Source: Bacillota bacterium
Lineage (GTDB): Bacteria > Bacillota > Desulfitobacteriia > Desulfitobacteriales > Desulfitobacteriaceae
Assembly: GCA_023390635.1 (NCBI GenBank)
Contig: JAEWCM010000170.1
Coordinates: 1 to 25,721, forward strand
Direction: 5' to 3'
DNA length: 25,721 nt
The notes below the pieces were generated by a model, which had not been told where the DNA came from, did no database searches, and worked only from the letters and a program-made list of their open reading frames with translations. Shown piece after piece: positions 23,086 to 25,721 of this stretch. How positions within the stretch are numbered: position 1 is the first letter of the stretch; each line of letters begins with the position of its first letter. The translations under genes were made by a program, and so were the position numbers.

Positions 23086-24987
23086 GAAATTTGTTGCAGA
23101 ATAAGTAATGAGTTGGGAGTGTTCAAACCTATTAATATAAAAGATAGAGGTGGTTTATATCTTAGTAGTAAAATTTTTAAGCAATAATATTAGGGAAAAC
23201 ATAGAGAAAAGTATAGAGCTTGAAGATATATTTGAAAGTATCATATGCGATATTAGGGCCTTAGGCGATCTTGAAAATGAAACTTTTAATGGCGGAGAAT
23301 ACAATTTAATTGACCCGGATATTATGCTAGTGAAAGCTAAACTGAAGATGAGAATTAGTTCGGCTTTATTTGTGTTTACGCTTCAAAAACAAAGCTATGA
23401 AAAAGATCAAGGCGAAGAAGTAAGGACTTTAGAGGTTACGATTAATTCGGAAGCAGATGAAAATTTCTACTCAATTAAGGTAGCTATAAAGACTATTCTA
23501 AAAAAGTATTTTAAAGAAGTTTTTATCCCTACAGACACCCAAAATGAAGAACTATGTTCATACCTATATAGAGATATTCATAGAACAGAAAACAATTTTA
23601 GAGAAGCTATTAATGCTTACATGTTAAGAAAATTTGGAGTAGGTTGGTTTAAAAATAATATCAAAGAGGAGTACCAGAAAAAGAGCGCTCAATATGTTGG
23701 ATGGTATAACAGAAAATATGAAGATTTTAAAGATATACAATCCGAATTATTTAATTTGCAAACCGATGACTTAATAGAAATGCTTGAGAAAAGCTATATA
23801 GATCAATTAAATAAAACACAAGTGGACGCAATCACCGACCTAAAAAGTAAGTTAGGTGATCAAGCGACATTAGTTTTAAATGAGAGTTATATAAATATGG
23901 AAAGTATTTGGGATGCTGATATAAAACAACTGCTACCAGAAGAGTTTAAAGATTTGTGGAAAGAGTTCTCAAATATGAGAAATATGATTGCTCATAATAA
24001 ATCGATATGTCTAAGGCTCAAGCAAGATATTATTGACATGGTTGCCAATCTCAATAAAATTATAGGTGAATTTAGGGAAAAGGTAGATAGAAGATTAACT
24101 TCTATAGAGAAGCAAGAGGCTATAACGCTCCTTGATGATCTGCAAGATGGGTTGTATTGCGAAGAAGCAGGTATTCAACAATTACAAGAAAGTGAAGATA
24201 TTATTGAGGAAATCTTTGAACATGAAGATATACAAGAGCTCTTTTCTTGTGTAGAGGAGTATGAATATAAGTATTTAGATATTGTTGCGGAATTGGATAG
24301 TTCGATTGAAGATATAAGGTGTGACATTTATTATTATGAACAATTGCCTTTTGAGAAAATAAAAGAGTTAGCACTTAATTTATATAGCATTTTAACTCGT
24401 TTTGGTTTTAAAGAAGATAAGCTTAAAGAAAAACTAATCGAATTATCAATAGATGAAGATGTTAAAGATTTAATTATTGAAGATTTAACTTCATTATTCG
24501 ATTCATTGCAGTTTGATGTTATTGATATAGTTAGGTCAAATTATTTTGATCCAAATTCAATAATTTTCAGCTATAGAAATTTATTTAATGAATCTGTGAA
24601 ATTAGTAACAGATGGTTGTATCTCTCCCGAAAGTGGATCTACTAATGATATTAATGTGAAATTGTATCTTAACGATGAGGTTATTGAATATGGGTATATC
24701 ACAAAAAGCTATGGCGAATATTTAATCCATGAGGATGGATATGCAATGCCAATAACCGAAGATGGTTTGGAAATTAATATAACAGAAATTCAAAATCTAA
24801 TAAAAGACCATTTCGAATTAACAATATGTAGAATGAAAAAATTAACAGAATTTATCTCTTCACTCCGTTAAAACGAAAGTAATGATTGTTAAAGTAGAAT
24901 ATGGGGGCAAACAAACTCACTTAACAGCGAAGTTCCGCAACTTAGAGTAGATGAATGTAATAAGACGCTGCGGAACTCCTCAGAACG
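23080..24987 (+). mobile_element. Putative gene cassette carrying the HEPN-motif protein
   Basis: 1908 nt from the site 2 crossover to the site 3 core G. Its own left box ACTTAAC (24919-24925) is the exact reverse complement of GTTAAGT at its start junction (23079-23085), the second 7-of-7 agreement in the array. Confidence 0.7.
23150..24871 (+). CDS. HEPN-motif protein of unknown function, 573 aa
   Basis: The start is uncertain: GTG at 23150 overlaps the likely ribosome site GAGGTGG, so a rare start a few codons later (for example ATC at 23159) is possible. A large acidic helical protein. Residues 135-170 (SYLYRDIHRTENNFREAINAYML then FGVGWF) resemble the N-terminal helix pair of HEPN proteins, and residues 265-285 contain FKDLWKEFSNMRNMIAHNK, with the HEPN ribonuclease motif RX4H at Arg277-His282. 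Long helices with coiled-coil character follow, then a beta-rich C-terminal domain (VKLYLNDEVIEYGYITKSYG). HEPN RNases act in toxin and anti-phage defence. No antitoxin-like partner gene lies in the same unit. Strongly AT-rich. Confidence 0.82.
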   Translation: MVYILVVKFLSNNIRENIEKSIELEDIFESIICDIRALGDLENETFNGGEYNLIDPDIMLVKAKLKMRISSALFVFTLQKQSYEKDQGEEVRTLEVTINSEADENFYSIKVAIKTILKKYFKEVFIPTDTQNEELCSYLYRDIHRTENNFREAINAYMLRKFGVGWFKNNIKEEYQKKSAQYVGWYNRKYEDFKDIQSELFNLQTDDLIEMLEKSYIDQLNKTQVDAITDLKSKLGDQATLVLNESYINMESIWDADIKQLLPEEFKDLWKEFSNMRNMIAHNKSICLRLKQDIIDMVANLNKIIGEFREKVDRRLTSIEKQEAITLLDDLQDGLYCEEAGIQQLQESEDIIEEIFEHEDIQELFSCVEEYEYKYLDIVAELDSSIEDIRCDIYYYEQLPFEKIKELALNLYSILTRFGFKEDKLKEKLIELSIDEDVKDLIIEDLTSLFDSLQFDVIDIVRSNYFDPNSIIFSYRNLFNESVKLVTDGCISPESGSTNDINVKLYLNDEVIEYGYITKSYGEYLIHEDGYAMPITEDGLEINITEIQNLIKDHFELTICRMKKLTEFISSLR

Positions 24988-24993
24988 TTATAC
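24919..24993 (+). repeat. attC-like recombination site 3
   Basis: ACTTAAC (24919-24925; fits RYYYAAC), AGCGA, arm AGTTCCGCA (24931-24939), 29-nt loop with GATGAATG, arm TGCGGAACT (24969-24977; perfect 9 of 9), CCTC plus spacer AGAAC, core box GTTATAC (24987-24993). It shares CGCAACT, GACGCTGCGG and CTCAGAACGTTA with site 2. Confidence 0.75.
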
Positions 24994-25012
24994 GACATAT
25001 TGTGCAATGCCA

Positions 25013-25026
25013 CGCCATCCATGGCG
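25013..25026. repeat. Short palindrome in the fourth cassette leader
   Basis: CGCCATCCATGGCG lies 20 nt after the site 3 core box, the place where the other leaders carry CCGCGC-GTCCAT-GCGCGG. It keeps the (G/A)TCCAT centre with different arms. Confidence 0.5.
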
Positions 25027-25108
25027 CGGGTGAAAATTTTGGAGTATCGCTTCGCAGTTGTAGGTTAATATGTAATAACTAAATTTTTACGTGCTGGAGG
25101 ACTAAACA

Positions 25109-25585
25109 TTGAATACGAAGATAAGAGAAGCAGTGATAAACGATTACCAAGATTTATGTCAAGTTTATGCTGAACTCGATGAACTTCATAGGTTAAACCA
25201 TCCCGAACTTTTTATTGAACCTGAAGATTTCAGAAGGGCAAAAGAATACATATTGGGAATGATTACCGATAGTGATAAGACACTATTTGTTGCTGAGGTT
25301 GAATCCAAAGTTGTAGCTTTTGCAGAGTGCTTCATTCAGGAGTCTACTAATTTCCCAGTTATCAAGAAGAGGAAATGGGTACAATTAGACGGAATTGCAG
25401 TAAAAAGGGAATTTAAAAATCAAAATATAGGTTCATTGCTTTTCAGTAAAGTAGTTGAATGGGCAAAAAGTAAGGGGATAAAAAGAATCGAGTTAAAAGT
25501 TTATTCTTTCAATATGTACGCTGATGAGTTTTATTCGGGGAAGGGTTTCAAAGATTTAAGTAAGGTTAAATATTTAAATTTATAG
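25109..25585 (+). CDS. GNAT-family N-acetyltransferase, 158 aa
   Basis: TTG start with GGAGG (25096-25100) 8 nt upstream; no ATG lies nearby in frame. A single GNAT domain: IREAVINDYQDLCQVYAEL at the N terminus, DKTLFVAEVESKVVAFAECFI in the middle strands, motif A QLDGIAVKREFKNQNIGSLL with the acetyl-CoA loop QNIGSL, and the closing FNMYADEFYSGKGF. It should move an acetyl group from acetyl-CoA to an amine, substrate unknown. GNATs are among the commonest cassette genes. Its own recombination site would be expected just after 25585 but is replaced by IS256-like sequence. Confidence 0.93.
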   Translation: MNTKIREAVINDYQDLCQVYAELDELHRLNHPELFIEPEDFRRAKEYILGMITDSDKTLFVAEVESKVVAFAECFIQESTNFPVIKKRKWVQLDGIAVKREFKNQNIGSLLFSKVVEWAKSKGIKRIELKVYSFNMYADEFYSGKGFKDLSKVKYLNL

Positions 25586-25591
25586 GGTTTC

Positions 25592-25721
25592 TTGGAGTGT
25601 GTAAAATAATTTGTGCTTCCACCCTTTCCTCAATAGAATAAAGAGGAAAGGCAGTGTTGTACAAATGGTGGAGAAAAGAGAAAAACGTCAACCCATGTTC
25701 TCCAGAGAAGTCATGAAAGAA
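25592..25721 (+). mobile_element. Probable left end of an IS256-family insertion sequence (runs off window)
   Basis: GAGTGTGTAAAATAATTTGT at 25592 has the look of IS256-family ends, resembles the remnant end at 13930, and is followed about 70 nt later by the start of a new basic ORF. The boundary is approximate. It begins within 10 nt of the GNAT stop codon. Confidence 0.5.
25665..25721 (+). CDS. Start of a probable transposase (partial, 3' end outside window)
   Basis: Only 19 codons are visible, beginning MVEKREKRQPMFSREVMKE. A ribosome site is not convincing (GAGGAAAGG lies about 16 nt further upstream). The very basic start and the IS-like end before it suggest an IS256-type transposase, but the residues seen are too few to prove the family. 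Confidence 0.4.
   Translation, partial: MVEKREKRQPMFSREVMKE

Noticed and set aside
1..25721. tRNA, rRNA, CRISPR arrays or riboswitches
   Set aside because: No cloverleaf with a conserved T-loop, no rRNA-like stretch, no regularly spaced direct repeats and no known riboswitch core were seen on either strand by eye.

Overview
The window looks like chromosome of an anaerobic, low-to-mid GC Firmicute, most likely a Desulfitobacterium-type member of the Peptococcaceae. The evidence is strong Gram-positive ribosome binding sites, a Tat-exported flavoprotein reductase paired with an FMN-binding lipoprotein under a LysR regulator, and IS256-type remnants. The genus is an inference from gene style, not from a search.

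Region 1 (1-13870) is one tightly packed plus-strand operon of eleven genes, cut off at the left edge: DUF4007 protein, 1211-residue P-loop ATPase, cysteine desulfurase, DUF262 protein, Ser/Thr kinase, PLD-helicase fusion, 60-residue protein, DndD-like SMC ATPase, 173-residue unknown protein, sigma-70 factor and XRE regulator, then a terminator. Gaps run from an 11-nt overlap to 25 nt. The mixture of a sulfur-mobilising desulfurase, DndD-like ATPase, DUF262, helicase and DUF4007 suggests a variant DNA-phosphorothioation-type anti-phage system. Its unusual parts are a dedicated sigma factor and a kinase. The expected sulfur-transfer enzyme (PAPS-reductase/DndC-like) is not in the window and would have to lie to the left.

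Region 2 (13930-16140) is a scar zone: a frameshifted IS256 remnant, a small XRE repressor with three copies of an operator-like palindrome and a divergent 60-residue gene, a frameshifted SRPBCC-domain remnant, an AlkD-like DNA repair gene, and the tail of a broken XRE gene.

Region 3 (16150-20680) is ordinary anaerobe metabolism: a LysR regulator divergent from a Tat-exported FAD reductase and its FMN-binding lipoprotein, then a His/Cys-rich putative metal-binding protein and a small basic protein. An XRE N-terminal fragment at 20.7 kb and an XRE C-terminal fragment at 16.1 kb lie on the same strand on either side of this block, so the block may have inserted into one regulator gene.

Region 4 (20835-25585) is the most unusual part: a series of single-gene units (two-TM protein, RibD/DHFR-like reductase, HEPN-motif protein, GNAT acetyltransferase) separated by imperfect inverted repeats built like integron attC sites. 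In two units the outer 7-mer of the unit's own repeat is the exact reverse complement of the 7 bases at the unit's start junction, as expected for integron gene cassettes. No integrase is visible, so this would be a cassette cluster without an integrase in a Firmicute. The right edge carries a probable IS256-family left end that has taken the place of the last cassette's recombination site.
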